Source of the DNA: Victivallales bacterium
GTDB lineage: Bacteria > Verrucomicrobiota > Lentisphaeria > Oligosphaerales > Oligosphaeraceae
NCBI GenBank assembly: GCA_017535315.1
Contig: JAFXUD010000016.1
Location: forward strand, 1 to 57,783
Reading direction: 5' to 3'
DNA length: 57,783 nt
Position numbers and translations under genes: made by a program. The notes under the pieces were generated by a model that was given only the letters and a program-made list of their open reading frames with translations, was not told the origin of the DNA and ran no database searches. Each line of letters opens with the position of its first letter. Positions within the stretch are counted from its first letter, which is position 1. Positions 7,409 through 16,727 of the stretch are shown here, in pieces.

Positions 7409-10153
7409 ATGAGACGTATCATTCTGCTTCTTTTCCTGAGTATCCTCCCCCTGTGCTTCTCGCAGGAGAACTGGGGCGTTGCCGTGAAAAACGGAAACAT
7501 TGCCATCAACTACAAGGGGAACCCCATTATCCGCTCAATCAACCTGACGGTCTTCCCGCCCGACTACAAGGGGAATCTTTTCTCAATTTACAAAGCCAAC
7601 CACCGCCAGGAAGGTGACAAGCACCTCTTCCAACACTCCACAGATGCCGCCGACGCAACCCTGACCATCAGCTTTGCAGGTTCGGAGATGACCATCGACA
7701 TGGAGGCTTCCGTCCACGGCAAGCTACCCTTCGAGTACGGTCTTTGGTTCTCGCAACAGGATTTGGGCCTTCAGAACGGCAAGCTCTTCTTCCGCAACAA
7801 CAGCAGAAGCCAGTTGGTTGGAAAGGAGGAGCTCGATCCCTTCAGGGTCGGCGAATTCTCCATCGAGCAGGAACGCCTCACGCACACATTCACTGCCACG
7901 GGAGACATGAGCTTCAACATCCAGGACAGGCGCAAGACCGTCAAGCAACTCCGCTTCATCGCGGCCAGAACGCCAAAGGACGAGACGGGTGCCGTTTACA
8001 AGCAGCGCATCATCTGGAGCATCCGCGAATATGACGACAAGCAAGCGGATTTCAGAAAGAATTTTGCCCTGACTCACTCCAACAAGAGCGTCGAGAGAAT
8101 CGAGGTCTCGAACAACGACTTTGAGCAGGAGGGTGCAGAATGGACGTTCGGCAAGAACGTCACTTTCGTCCAGGTGGATGAAAAGCACGGCAAAAGCGCA
8201 CGGATGCACGTCGATGACCCGAAAGTGGACAGCGTCTATATCACACGCCTGATACCTGTCGTCCCTGGTGGACGCTATTTTGCCAGATGCGACATCAAAA
8301 CGGAGGACGTCACCGTGGCGGATGGCAAGATGGAATCCGTCGGTGCCTGCCTCATCGTCGAATGGGCCGATGAAAACAAGAACTGGATTGCAGCTGGTGT
8401 TTACAGCCCGAAACGCTGGAAGACGACAGACTGGACGAATGTGGAATGCAAGGGACTTCGCGCCCCTCTGACCGCCCACTACGCCTTCGTCTATATCGCC
8501 CTGCGCGGCAAAGGCACGGCTTGGTACGACAACTTCGAACTGTTCTCAATGGAGGAATCCACCGTCAAGACCTCCCCGAAGGAGGGCGAGGTGCTGAAGA
8601 CGAACGCTCCGCTCTTCCAGTGGTTGCCGCTAAACGGTGTGGATACCTACGAGGTCGCGATTTCGAATACCCCTGAGTTTCCCAAGGACGCAACGACAAC
8701 CTATATCATCGATGTGGAGAAGAGCCTCCAGATCCGCAAGGCCCTCCAACCAGGCACCTGGTACTGGTGCGTCCATGCCTCTGGCTATCGTGATAGGTCG
8801 CCCGCCAGCTTCGTCATCGACACCCCGCCTGGCGCCGCCATTGTGCCACCGCAGATTATCGCAGACCACACACGCCTCCTCAAGTCTGATGCCCCCTATG
8901 CCTTCGGAGCCAAGGCTGACGACGGCGTCAAGGCCGTGACCATCGCCGATGCCGACGATGCCACACGCACATTCTCCATCGTAAAACAGAATGACGGCTC
9001 CTACCAGGTTACTGCGTACGGAGGCTGGAAGAGCGGCCTGAACACACTCATCATTACCGTGACAGCGACAAACGGCGCATCCGAGACCAAGAAGGTGTGG
9101 ATTGTCTGCGCGCCGAAGCCCGAAGACGTCATCGTCATCGACAAGGAAGGGCGCTACACGGAAAACGGCCAGCACATCTTCCCGCTGGGCATCTACCAGG
9201 TCGCCCCCGAGCAGATGTCCGAGGTCAAGGCCGCTGGCTTCGAGGCCGTCCACATGTACACATGGGAAAGCAGCCAGGACGAGGTAGCGGCAAAGGGCTA
9301 TATGGATGCTGCCCAGGCTGCGGGCATAAGGGTTTTCATCGGTTTTGACCGCGGCCTCCATAGCCAGAATGGCATCGTCCAGGGCAACCTGGAGCTGATT
9401 GCGCGACGCGTCGGTAGCCTCGCCACCCACCCCGCACTATTCTGCTGGTACCTCTTTGACGAGCCCGAAGTCGCCGCCTACTACGTCCCACCCAAACTGC
9501 TCACCGCTTTTGCGGAGCTTCTGCGCAAGCTGGACCCCTACCATCCCGTCGTAATGACCACCTGGGGCAAGAACATGAACGCCTATCGCAAAACCTGGGA
9601 CACCCACTGGACCCAATGCTATGACAAGCCCGCCGCCATCGTGAATCGCATCGCCGAGCACCGCAAACTCCTGCTCAACGATTCCCCCATCACCCTCCTT
9701 ATCCACTGCTATGACAGGACTCAGTCCAGGCTACGCAAGAACAAGGAGCCCGTCGATTGGAATGCCTTCAAGCCCGACTACGATTGGATGCGTGCCGCCG
9801 CCATGGTCGGCATCGCCAAGGAAGTCAACGGTCTCTGGTGGTGGTGGTATGCCAAGAGCGCCAACGACTGGATGACCGCTGCCCAGAACCCCGTCACCTG
9901 GGGCAACCTCTGCAAGGTCGTCGAGGAAGTGCGCTCCCTTCGCCCCATCCTCAACGCGGACGGCTCTGTGCAGACTGGTACTGTCACTGTCGGCGACGCT
10001 AAAGTCGAGTGGTGGTTGAAGACCGTCAATGGCAAAAACACCATTATTATCGTAAACACCAGTGAAACGGAGATTGAGGCCACTATCGCACCCAACGGCC
10101 TAGCCCCCATCACTGTCAAGCTTCCGCGTTTTGGCGTCGAAATACGCAAGTAG
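7409..10153 (+). CDS. Large secreted modular protein with glycoside-hydrolase-like barrel
   Basis: 914 residues with a clear signal peptide (MRRIILLLFLSILPLCFSQ). About residues 20-230 form a beta-rich domain. About 235-385 resemble a CBM4/9-type jelly roll (NNDFEQEGAEWTF, TAWYDNFELFS). About 390-480 form a fibronectin/Ig-like domain (LFQWLPLNGVDTYEVAIS). About 580-850 look like a TIM barrel of the GH-A kind (FPLGIYQV, FEAVHMYTWES, FCWYLFDEPEV). Glu in LFDEPE is a candidate acid/base but no GH family can be assigned by eye. The gene lies 19 bases after the GH28-like gene behind AAGGAG, so probably one operon for secreted polysaccharide breakdown. Confidence 0.8.
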   Translation: MRRIILLLFLSILPLCFSQENWGVAVKNGNIAINYKGNPIIRSINLTVFPPDYKGNLFSIYKANHRQEGDKHLFQHSTDAADATLTISFAGSEMTIDMEASVHGKLPFEYGLWFSQQDLGLQNGKLFFRNNSRSQLVGKEELDPFRVGEFSIEQERLTHTFTATGDMSFNIQDRRKTVKQLRFIAARTPKDETGAVYKQRIIWSIREYDDKQADFRKNFALTHSNKSVERIEVSNNDFEQEGAEWTFGKNVTFVQVDEKHGKSARMHVDDPKVDSVYITRLIPVVPGGRYFARCDIKTEDVTVADGKMESVGACLIVEWADENKNWIAAGVYSPKRWKTTDWTNVECKGLRAPLTAHYAFVYIALRGKGTAWYDNFELFSMEESTVKTSPKEGEVLKTNAPLFQWLPLNGVDTYEVAISNTPEFPKDATTTYIIDVEKSLQIRKALQPGTWYWCVHASGYRDRSPASFVIDTPPGAAIVPPQIIADHTRLLKSDAPYAFGAKADDGVKAVTIADADDATRTFSIVKQNDGSYQVTAYGGWKSGLNTLIITVTATNGASETKKVWIVCAPKPEDVIVIDKEGRYTENGQHIFPLGIYQVAPEQMSEVKAAGFEAVHMYTWESSQDEVAAKGYMDAAQAAGIRVFIGFDRGLHSQNGIVQGNLELIARRVGSLATHPALFCWYLFDEPEVAAYYVPPKLLTAFAELLRKLDPYHPVVMTTWGKNMNAYRKTWDTHWTQCYDKPAAIVNRIAEHRKLLLNDSPITLLIHCYDRTQSRLRKNKEPVDWNAFKPDYDWMRAAAMVGIAKEVNGLWWWWYAKSANDWMTAAQNPVTWGNLCKVVEEVRSLRPILNADGSVQTGTVTVGDAKVEWWLKTVNGKNTIIIVNTSETEIEATIAPNGLAPITVKLPRFGVEIRK

Positions 10154-10169
10154 CACCTGCAACGCAACT

Positions 10170-10255
10170 ACGAGCGACGGGGGGCTGCACCCCCCGAATC
10201 CATTGCCTATCTGCAAAATTGGGGGTTCGGGGGGCGATAGCTCCCCGTCGTTCGT
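10170..10255. terminator. GC-rich imperfect inverted repeat, probable terminator
   Basis: The left arm from ACGAGCGACGGGG (10170) and the right arm ending CCCCGTCGTTCGT (10255) are complementary with few mismatches. Each arm also contains its own small hairpin of G and C runs, such as GGGGGG-CTGCA-CCCCCC. It sits just after the secreted glycosidase-like gene and before a TATAAT box. It resembles the G/C-run hairpin at 26911-26938. Confidence 0.5.
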
Positions 10256-10362
10256 AAGAAAATAGAAGAAAACACACACGTTTATTTGCTTTTTTGCGTT
10301 TTTATAATACCTTAATTGAAAAGGCACCTTACCCAAAAGAATCCCCGTATCCAGATAACGAC

Positions 10363-10797
10363 ATGGTTTTAAGCGAACTTCCCATAGGCCTGGCTCTGAT
10401 TGTTTGCGACAATATCATCGAGGACATACGTTCACGGAAAAAAAGCATGATTGGCCTGTTTTCCCAGATTCATGCCGAAAGTTTTCCCTATACCCATCCT
10501 TCCCTGAACATGCTGGTCTCGTTCACGGGGTGCATTGGCGACTTTCCATGCACAATCGTCTGCGAACATGTTGAAGACCACAAAGTGATTTTCAGCGTGA
10601 ACTGTGGCATCTCGGCCAAATCCCCCATTGATGTCGTGGATGTGGTTATTGCCATGAAAGCCGTCACCTTCCCCGTTCCAGGTCGCTATAGCATCAAGGC
10701 CGTTGTCGATGACATTCCGATCATGATGCGTCCTTTGATGATTTTTGCCAAAACGGCAAAGACCGTTCCCCCCAGGAAACAGGAATCCGAAGAATAA
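10363..10797 (+). CDS. DUF6941-like small protein
   Basis: 144 residues. The opening (MVLSELPIGLALIVCDNIIED, SMIGLFSQIHAESFPYTHPS) matches the pattern of small proteins annotated as DUF6941, whose function is unknown. This assignment is from memory of the pattern. The ATG at 10363 is preferred to a TTG at 10294 because a good -10 box (TATAAT, 10303-10308) lies between them. No signal peptide or membrane segment is visible. It ends 9 bases before gspF. Confidence 0.65.
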   Translation: MVLSELPIGLALIVCDNIIEDIRSRKKSMIGLFSQIHAESFPYTHPSLNMLVSFTGCIGDFPCTIVCEHVEDHKVIFSVNCGISAKSPIDVVDVVIAMKAVTFPVPGRYSIKAVVDDIPIMMRPLMIFAKTAKTVPPRKQESEE

Positions 10798-10806
10798 TCC
10801 ATCCCT

Positions 10807-12006
10807 ATGCCACTGTTCAGATACAAAGTCAGCGATGCCGACGGCACAGTCAGCGTGCAACAATTTGAGGGTGACTCCCAGGCAGATGCCGCCAGAAGAA
10901 TACAGCGGCGCGGCCTGATTCCCCTGGAATTCCTGGGTGATGGACAGGGCGACGCCACAAACGGCAGGCTGATGCAGAAGAAGTTCAGCGTGGTTGAGTT
11001 CACAGACCGCCTGGTACCCTTGCTGGAAGCCAACATCCCGCTGGAGCGTTCTCTAGGCATCATCGGCGATGATCAGGACAACAAGGCTATGTCAACGGTG
11101 GCAACCGAACTGCGTCGCGGCCTTCATGAAGGCCGCAAGCTTTCGGATTTGATTCGTGAGCGCGGCACGCTCTTCCCGCAGATTTACGCAGGCGTCGTCG
11201 AGGCGGGTGAAGAGGCGGGCGCGCTTCCGCAGGTTATGGGCGAGTTGCGTCGCTTCCTCACCGAATCAGAGGAACTCAAGTCTTTTATCGTCTCCGCCGC
11301 CATCTACCCCGCCTTCATCGCGGTCGCAGGCGTGCTGATGCTGGTTTTCATCTTGGGCGTCATCGTCCCTCGCTTTGCCACGGCCCTCACGGGTGCGGGC
11401 ATCAAGTCCGTCTCGACGGACATCCTGATTGGCCTGGGCAATGCCCTCCACGCCTACTGGTGGGTAGGGCTTATCCTTGTTGCAGCATTCTTCTATCTGG
11501 TGGCGCAGATACGCAAGCCAGGCACGGCCCTGGGGCGTGCGTATGACAACTTCATCCTCAAAGTTCCGCTGGCGGGCAAGCTGGTGCTCTACTCCAATAT
11601 TGCCCGCCTGTGCAGGACCATGGCGATTCTCATGCGTAGCGGCGTGCATCTGCTGAACACCGTCTCCATCGCGAATCGAGTGGTGCAGAACTACGCCATC
11701 AGCCAATCCATCATCGGTCTGTCAGGCGACTTGCGGCAGGGCCAGCGGCTTTCCGCAGCCTTCGCGCAGAGCGAATACATCCCCTCGCTGATGGTCAAGC
11801 TGATTGCCGTCGGCGAAGAGACAGGCAATGTTGAGAGCATGCTGGAGCGCATCGCGGAGCGCTATGAAGCCGACATGAAGCGCACCATCAAGCGCCTCCT
11901 CAGCCTCTTCGAGCCTATCGTCATCGTCTGCCTCGGCCTCTCTGTTGGCACCATCGTGCTTCTCATGTTCCTGGCTATCATGGATATGCAGAGTGCCGCT
12001 GGATAA
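10807..12006 (+). CDS. gspF: Type II secretion / type IV pilus inner-membrane platform protein GspF
   Basis: 399 residues of the GspF/PilC family. Two repeated T2SSF domains (about 65-190 and 270-390) are each followed by hydrophobic segments. Typical motifs are FTDRLVPLLEANIPLERSL, VVEAGEEAGALP and LIAVGEETGNVESML. The N-terminal YKVSDADG region matches the family start. It acts as the platform in the inner membrane for pseudopilus assembly. Pseudopilin genes follow at 12139 and 12587, while no GspE or GspD is in the window, so the system is split across the genome. Confidence 0.93.
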   Translation: MPLFRYKVSDADGTVSVQQFEGDSQADAARRIQRRGLIPLEFLGDGQGDATNGRLMQKKFSVVEFTDRLVPLLEANIPLERSLGIIGDDQDNKAMSTVATELRRGLHEGRKLSDLIRERGTLFPQIYAGVVEAGEEAGALPQVMGELRRFLTESEELKSFIVSAAIYPAFIAVAGVLMLVFILGVIVPRFATALTGAGIKSVSTDILIGLGNALHAYWWVGLILVAAFFYLVAQIRKPGTALGRAYDNFILKVPLAGKLVLYSNIARLCRTMAILMRSGVHLLNTVSIANRVVQNYAISQSIIGLSGDLRQGQRLSAAFAQSEYIPSLMVKLIAVGEETGNVESMLERIAERYEADMKRTIKRLLSLFEPIVIVCLGLSVGTIVLLMFLAIMDMQSAAG

Positions 12007-12085
12007 ACTCTGTCCTGTGGCGCGAACGCAAGCCCGCGCTCCTAGGCCAATACTGCCTGACTACCCGCAGCCTCCTGTTCTGTGC

Positions 12086-12105
12086 GCCGCGCTTTATAGC
12101 GCGGC
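12086..12105 (+). terminator. GC-rich hairpin between gspF and gspG
   Basis: GCCGCGC (12086-12092) and GCGCGGC (12099-12105) pair perfectly around TTTATA, followed by GGTTTCCCC. The short T run makes it a weak terminator or a transcript-processing hairpin separating gspF from the abundant pseudopilin message. Confidence 0.45.
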
Positions 12106-12138
12106 GGTTTCCCCATAACCTACCTAACGAGACCCCAC

Positions 12139-12564
12139 ATGAAAAGAGAAAGATTACAGAGACGTCGCTACAATCCCTTCACACTCATTGAAATCATGAT
12201 TGTGATTGTCATCATCGGCATGATTGCAGCTTTGGTTGGACCGAATATCATGGGCAACCTGGACAAGGCAAAGCAGAAGAGTACCAAAATCCAGTTGGTG
12301 AATCTTAAGAACGCCGTCTATGACTACTACAAGGACGTCTCCTCCTACCCCAACACTTTGCAAGACCTGATCACGAACCCTGGCAACGACAAGTGGAACG
12401 GCCCCTATCTGGATGCAAAGACTCTGCCTAAGGACGGCTGGGACAACGATTTCGAGTTCACTGTCCCTGGTGCCGACAATATGGCTTTCGACATTATCAG
12501 CTTTGGTGCCGACAAGACCTCGGGCGGAACTGGCATCAACGAAGACATTTCCTGCTGGAACTAG
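12139..12564 (+). CDS. gspG: Type II secretion major pseudopilin GspG
   Basis: 141 residues. It has a basic leader (MKRERLQRRRYNP), then FTLIEIMIVIVIIGMIAAL with Phe at +1 and Glu at +5. The GspG body contains NAVYDYYKDVSSYPNTLQDL, a WNGPYLD segment and the C-terminal DIISFGADKTSGG loop of calcium-binding pseudopilins. The residue before the cleavage site is Pro13 instead of the canonical Gly. Directly followed by a second pseudopilin gene. Confidence 0.92.
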   Translation: MKRERLQRRRYNPFTLIEIMIVIVIIGMIAALVGPNIMGNLDKAKQKSTKIQLVNLKNAVYDYYKDVSSYPNTLQDLITNPGNDKWNGPYLDAKTLPKDGWDNDFEFTVPGADNMAFDIISFGADKTSGGTGINEDISCWN

Positions 12565-12586
12565 CGTCAAACTGGAGTGTTACGCC

Positions 12587-13120
12587 ATGCAGAGGAAACG
12601 CCTATTCACATTCTTCGAGATGATGGTGGTTGCCGCGATTCTTCTGCTCGTTAGCCTTCTGGCATTGCCGCGACTCTCTAAGATTCCGCAGCGCATCATG
12701 CGTGAAAACGCCCTCTCCGCCATACGGAACGCCATGACGGAGGCAGGCATCCGCGCCCGCGCCAATGGAAAGGCTGTCGAATTGCTTCTGGACCTGGAGA
12801 ACTCCCAGTTCATCATCCAGAATCCAGAAGGCAATCTGGATGCCATCAAGGGTTGGGTCCCCTCCATTCCCCAGAGCGAGGAGGTGCAACAGCAGCAGTC
12901 CTTCATCGTCTCCCAGAACAACTCCTTTCCCATTACCGACTTCATTGAATGGATACCAGAAGAAACAGGCCTGGATCCATTGGAACCCATCTTCTTTTCC
13001 TTTTTCGAGGACGGCCAAGCCGCAGGCCCCCCCATTCGATTCTTCATTGGAAACATACACTATGAACTTGGCGTGGACAAACTGACTGGCACCCCGCTCA
13101 TCGAGGAATTGAAGAATTAG
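12587..13120 (+). CDS. gspH: GspH-like minor pseudopilin
   Basis: 177 residues. The N-terminus MQRKRLFTFFEMMVVAAILL is a type IV pilin-like helix with Glu at +5 and Leu6 rather than Gly at -1. The remainder is a soluble beta domain with no further recognisable motif. GspH is inferred from position after GspG and general length, and it could be another minor pseudopilin. CTGGAGTG (12572-12579) serves as ribosome binding site. Confidence 0.7.
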   Translation: MQRKRLFTFFEMMVVAAILLLVSLLALPRLSKIPQRIMRENALSAIRNAMTEAGIRARANGKAVELLLDLENSQFIIQNPEGNLDAIKGWVPSIPQSEEVQQQQSFIVSQNNSFPITDFIEWIPEETGLDPLEPIFFSFFEDGQAAGPPIRFFIGNIHYELGVDKLTGTPLIEELKN

Positions 13121-13180
13121 GCCAAACGGCAGGTTAACGTCGTTCCGCGCCACCTAGGATAAGGGGATGTTGCAAAAAAC

Positions 13181-13807
13181 ATGCGTTTCAAATCCCAACA
13201 ACAACTTGAAGAGTGGATAAAAAGGGCGAAAGGCAGTTCGCCGTCTCTCCCTAACTCCCTTGGCGGCGCTCAACAGCCACCCCCTGTCAATCCTGCCATA
13301 CAGCGGCGCATCTTGGGTGTTGACACGGCACTTCGCTGCACGGGGTGGGGAATGATTGACATTCGCGGAAACAATATGAAGGCCGTCGATTGCGGTGTCA
13401 TCAAGAATCCGCCAAAGGACAAGGTCAGCGGTTGCCTCCGTTGCCTGGCAGGTGGCATACGGGAAATCATCCAGCTCTACCACCCTGATATTGCCGTGCT
13501 GGAGGGAGCTTTCTATTTTGCAAATGTCCACACGGCCATGATTCTGGGCTCCGCGCGCGGGGCCGTCATATCCGTGCTGGCGGAGCACAATATCCCCGTG
13601 TATGAATACGCACCACGCCGCATCAAGCAGGCCGTATGCGGAAACGGAAACGCCAGCAAGGAGCAGGTCGCCATCATGGTGGCAAACTACCTTGACATCA
13701 AGACCGACGCCCTCGCCCTCGATTCCACGGATGCCCTTTCCATGGCAATCTGCCACGCGTATGAACTGACCACTGCAGGGGGATTAACTCTCCCACCCGA
13801 ATTGTAA
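13181..13807 (+). CDS. ruvC: Holliday junction resolvase RuvC with N-terminal extension
   Basis: Endonuclease resolving four-way DNA junctions, 208 residues. The catalytic acids align as Asp48 (ILGVD), Glu108 (VLEG), Asp181 and Asp184 (LDSTDALSMA), matching E. coli Asp7, Glu66, Asp138 and Asp141. YAPRRIKQAVCGNGNASKEQ is strongly RuvC-like. About 43 residues precede the fold (charged, then Pro/Gln-rich) and no internal Met could serve as a later start, so the extension appears real. RuvA and RuvB are not adjacent. Confidence 0.93.
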   Translation: MRFKSQQQLEEWIKRAKGSSPSLPNSLGGAQQPPPVNPAIQRRILGVDTALRCTGWGMIDIRGNNMKAVDCGVIKNPPKDKVSGCLRCLAGGIREIIQLYHPDIAVLEGAFYFANVHTAMILGSARGAVISVLAEHNIPVYEYAPRRIKQAVCGNGNASKEQVAIMVANYLDIKTDALALDSTDALSMAICHAYELTTAGGLTLPPEL

Positions 13808-13833
13808 CGAATTATATATCAAGGAGAAAGCCA

Positions 13834-14946
13834 ATGGGATTCCGTTTTTTCAAACGTATCAAACTACTGCCAGGCGTCACGTTGAATGTCGGCAAGAGCG
13901 GGCCGTCGGTGTCGGTGGGGCCGCGTGGTGCAAAGGCCACCATCGGCGCAAAGGGCATCAGCTCGTCACTGGGAATCCCTGGCACAGGTGCCAGTTACCA
14001 GAAGAAACTGGTCTCCTGGGGAAAAACTGGCGGCAAGACAACCGCCTCCAGAAGCACCGCATCCAAAACCACCTCCAGGCAGAGCCGCCCAGTAGCCACT
14101 CCTGCAGCAAACGCTCCGCAATCCTCCACGCAAAACGACTATGAGAAGCTGAACCTTGGCTTCTTCGCAAAACTGGTCTGCTCCAAGGAGGAAAAGGCGC
14201 TTGCCAAAGGCGTGCAGGCCTGCCTTCTCAACGACTATGCAGGGGCGGAACCGCACCTCAAGCAAGCCCTGCCGCTGCCCGATGCCGCCTTCACGCTGGG
14301 CACCGTTTATCTCAATACGGAGCGCTATGAAGAGGCGGAAAAACTGTTTGCGCTGGCGGAGCAGACTCCTAACAGAATCGGCGAGTTCTACCAGAAATAC
14401 ACCCTTGGCATGACCTTCCACCTGGCGGTTTCCCCCTTCTACGAGGCAGACTTCCCACCGTGCGTCCTTGTCTCCTATCTCTCCCATGTGGAGATGCTCC
14501 AGCAGATGAAGCGCTACTCCGATGCCTGCAAGCTCCTGCTGGAGTTGCAGAAACGCTTCCCCGACAATCTGGATGTTATCATCTCCTGGGCGGACATTGT
14601 GCTTGAAAACGAGCCGAACAACGAGGAGAAGATGAATGAGCTTGTGAATATGACCAAGAACCTGGACAATGACTCCTACGCCCACGCCGTGCTGCTGATG
14701 TACAAGGCAGAGGCCTTCGACAATCTTGGCATGACCGATGCCGCCATCACGACCCTGACCAACACCATGCGGAAGAAGGCGGACAGACCCAAGGAGTTTC
14801 TGCTCGAACTCCAGTATCAACGCGGTGTCCTCTACCAGAAAGCGGGCAAAAACGCGCAGGCTCTCAAGGACTTCAATGCCGTCTATGTCGAAGACCCCAC
14901 TTATGCCAACGTTGCCCAGCTCATCAAAGAGTTGAACGCGAATTGA
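13834..14946 (+). CDS. DUF4236 domain protein with TPR-like repeats
   Basis: 370 residues. Residues 1-55 (MGFRFFKRIKLLPGVTLNVG to SLGIPGTGASY) are a DUF4236 domain, function unknown. A Ser/Thr/Lys/Gln-rich linker follows to about residue 95. The rest is helical with tetratricopeptide-like units such as AAFTLGTVYLNTERYEEAEKL and RGVLYQKAGKNAQALKDF. No signal peptide. AAGGAG precedes the start. Probably a scaffold, with the partner unknown. Confidence 0.8.
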   Translation: MGFRFFKRIKLLPGVTLNVGKSGPSVSVGPRGAKATIGAKGISSSLGIPGTGASYQKKLVSWGKTGGKTTASRSTASKTTSRQSRPVATPAANAPQSSTQNDYEKLNLGFFAKLVCSKEEKALAKGVQACLLNDYAGAEPHLKQALPLPDAAFTLGTVYLNTERYEEAEKLFALAEQTPNRIGEFYQKYTLGMTFHLAVSPFYEADFPPCVLVSYLSHVEMLQQMKRYSDACKLLLELQKRFPDNLDVIISWADIVLENEPNNEEKMNELVNMTKNLDNDSYAHAVLLMYKAEAFDNLGMTDAAITTLTNTMRKKADRPKEFLLELQYQRGVLYQKAGKNAQALKDFNAVYVEDPTYANVAQLIKELNAN

Positions 14947-14988
14947 CGAGGGTTTATTGATAAAAAACAACTGATATGCAGAGATATC

Positions 14989-16023
14989 ATGATTATTCAA
15001 GACGGATTGGAGTTTCATGCGGCAGAGTTGCGCAGAATGTCAGGAATCCAAGGTTGGCTGCCTGCTCGCATTCCTGCGCAAATAGCGGAACAGCTCAATG
15101 AACGCGGACGTTTCATTGCCACAGACACGGTGGCGACGGAAATCCGTTTTGTCACGGATGCCCGAAACATCCGCTTGACCCTTTCGGCCCTGAAACCCGA
15201 GTTCGGGTTGGATCAGTTGGAAGTGAGGATTTACTATGGAGATTTCCAATTCCAGTCTTATTGGCTCAAACCTGGAGTCGTTACCACGTTGATGTTTTCT
15301 CCGCCACCCCAACTCGCCGCAATCAAAGAGGAATACACGCGACGTGGCCCTGGAATCGGCTTCGCCCCCAGCGTCTGCCGTATTCTCTCACAACGTGGAG
15401 GCTTGATCTATTGCGGAATTGAAACCTTCGGCCACGCCCTCCGTCCACCAAACAGTTCGGAAAAGCCCGAAAAGACATGCCTGTTTTATGGTTCGTCAAT
15501 CACCAACTCCACGTTGGACGGCTATCCTTCCGTGGCAGCGCAGAAACTCGGTGTGGATTTCATCAACCTCGGCTTGAGCGGAGCCTGCCATGTCGAGCCA
15601 CTGTTGTCCGACTGGATGGCTTCTCTTGAAGACTGGGACTTTGCCGTATTTGAACTTGGCATCAATATGATTGAAGCCTCATACGATACAGATGTTTTTC
15701 AAGAACGCGTTAAGTATCTGATGGAGGTGTTTACCACCCGCCATCCCCAAAAGCCATTGGTTATGATGATGCCTTTTCCCTCCTATTTCCGAAATGAGTT
15801 CAGGAAGCGGCCATTGGAAGTTGACCGTGATGCTGCCTACTGCCAGATTCTGCGAGAGCTTTATGCACAATTTCAATCTCGGGGAAATTGGCATCTGCTG
15901 GAAAGCAGCGATATCCTGGACGACACCTGCTGCCTGGGAGCCGATTTCCTCCATCTGAAAACCTACGGGCACGCCGCGATGGGCTTAAAGCTGGCGGAAA
16001 GGCTGAAAGATATTGGATTTTGA
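14989..16023 (+). CDS. SGNH/GDSL-family esterase with N-terminal accessory domain
   Basis: 344 residues, no signal peptide. Residues 1-150 form a beta domain. The C-terminal SGNH hydrolase has block I LFYGSSITN (Ser170), block II LGLSGACH, block III ELGINM and block V DFLHLKTYGH (Asp319, His322). This is the architecture of carbohydrate or acyl esterases found near glycosidases, and a deacetylase role on plant or host glycans is an inference. Confidence 0.82.
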   Translation: MIIQDGLEFHAAELRRMSGIQGWLPARIPAQIAEQLNERGRFIATDTVATEIRFVTDARNIRLTLSALKPEFGLDQLEVRIYYGDFQFQSYWLKPGVVTTLMFSPPPQLAAIKEEYTRRGPGIGFAPSVCRILSQRGGLIYCGIETFGHALRPPNSSEKPEKTCLFYGSSITNSTLDGYPSVAAQKLGVDFINLGLSGACHVEPLLSDWMASLEDWDFAVFELGINMIEASYDTDVFQERVKYLMEVFTTRHPQKPLVMMMPFPSYFRNEFRKRPLEVDRDAAYCQILRELYAQFQSRGNWHLLESSDILDDTCCLGADFLHLKTYGHAAMGLKLAERLKDIGF

Positions 16024-16030
16024 ACCCAAC

Positions 16031-16216
16031 ATGGACGTAGTAATCTCCGACGGCAAAACTATCCTTGTTGTCAAATGCCAAGGCTGCGAAAGTGAGTGCG
16101 AGGTGAGCGTCGCTATTCAAGACGGCATTGTCCACTGCCTCGGCGGCAACAACTGTCCCACAGGCAAGAGCTTCGCTATCGCTAAAGCCCGTGAACGTGT
16201 CAAGGACAGGAATTAA
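16031..16216 (+). CDS. Small Cys-rich protein, DUF1667-like
   Basis: 61 residues. Cysteines are arranged CQGCESEC, then HCLGGNNC, followed by PTGKSFAIAKARE. The order resembles DUF1667 proteins (CxxCxxxC, Gly-Asn-x-Cys, Lys/Arg-Gly), which suggests metal binding. That match is from pattern memory. The ATG at 16031 lies 8 bases after the esterase stop. A TTG at 16013 would overlap the esterase gene. Confidence 0.55.
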   Translation: MDVVISDGKTILVVKCQGCESECEVSVAIQDGIVHCLGGNNCPTGKSFAIAKARERVKDRN

Positions 16217-16642
16217 TGTCCTGGACATATTGACACGCCGCTAGTGCGCTTTTCGGAAGAGCATGGCGCAGAGGCCTCCGTTCTAATTTGATGGTCCAAC
16301 GAAGACCACAAAGAACTATTACCATTGGAGTTTCTCCAGCAGCTGGATGACGAACGGCTGGAGACCTAGCTGCGTTACAGGACTATCCCAAGAAATCGTG
16401 CATACGTGGATGCCATCCTTTCATCTCAGGGCTTGAGCCTGAACCGTCCAATGGATGTCATCCACCTCTCCAAAGGGCTTTAGCCCAATGCAAGCGCCCA
16501 TAGGGTGCGCAGCATTGAGAAGTGCCGCCCCTCTGACTTCGCGCCCGTATGGCGCAACAAAAGCTTACCATAACCTACCCTTGGGGGCATAGCGTTTCAA
16601 ATTGCATTATACGTGTGAAAAATATTATTTTGAAAAATCTAT
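16217..16642. other. Intergenic region without recognisable gene
   Basis: No coding pattern survives in any frame. The stretch contains short self-complementary words such as GGGCTTTAGCCC and becomes strongly AT-rich toward the promoter of the downstream Rpn gene. Confidence 0.5.
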
Positions 16643-16670
16643 TTGAATTTCTTTAATTTACATATATAAT
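16643..16670 (+). promoter_or_regulatory. Promoter of the Rpn-family gene
   Basis: TTGAAT (16643-16648) and TATAAT (16665-16670) separated by 16 bases in an AT-rich tract, 58 bases before the start codon. Close to the bacterial housekeeping consensus. Confidence 0.65.
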
Positions 16671-16727
16671 AGTTTTGAATGTAATTTTAACCTTCATTAT
16701 AAATCAAAAAAAGAAAGATTAAGTGAA

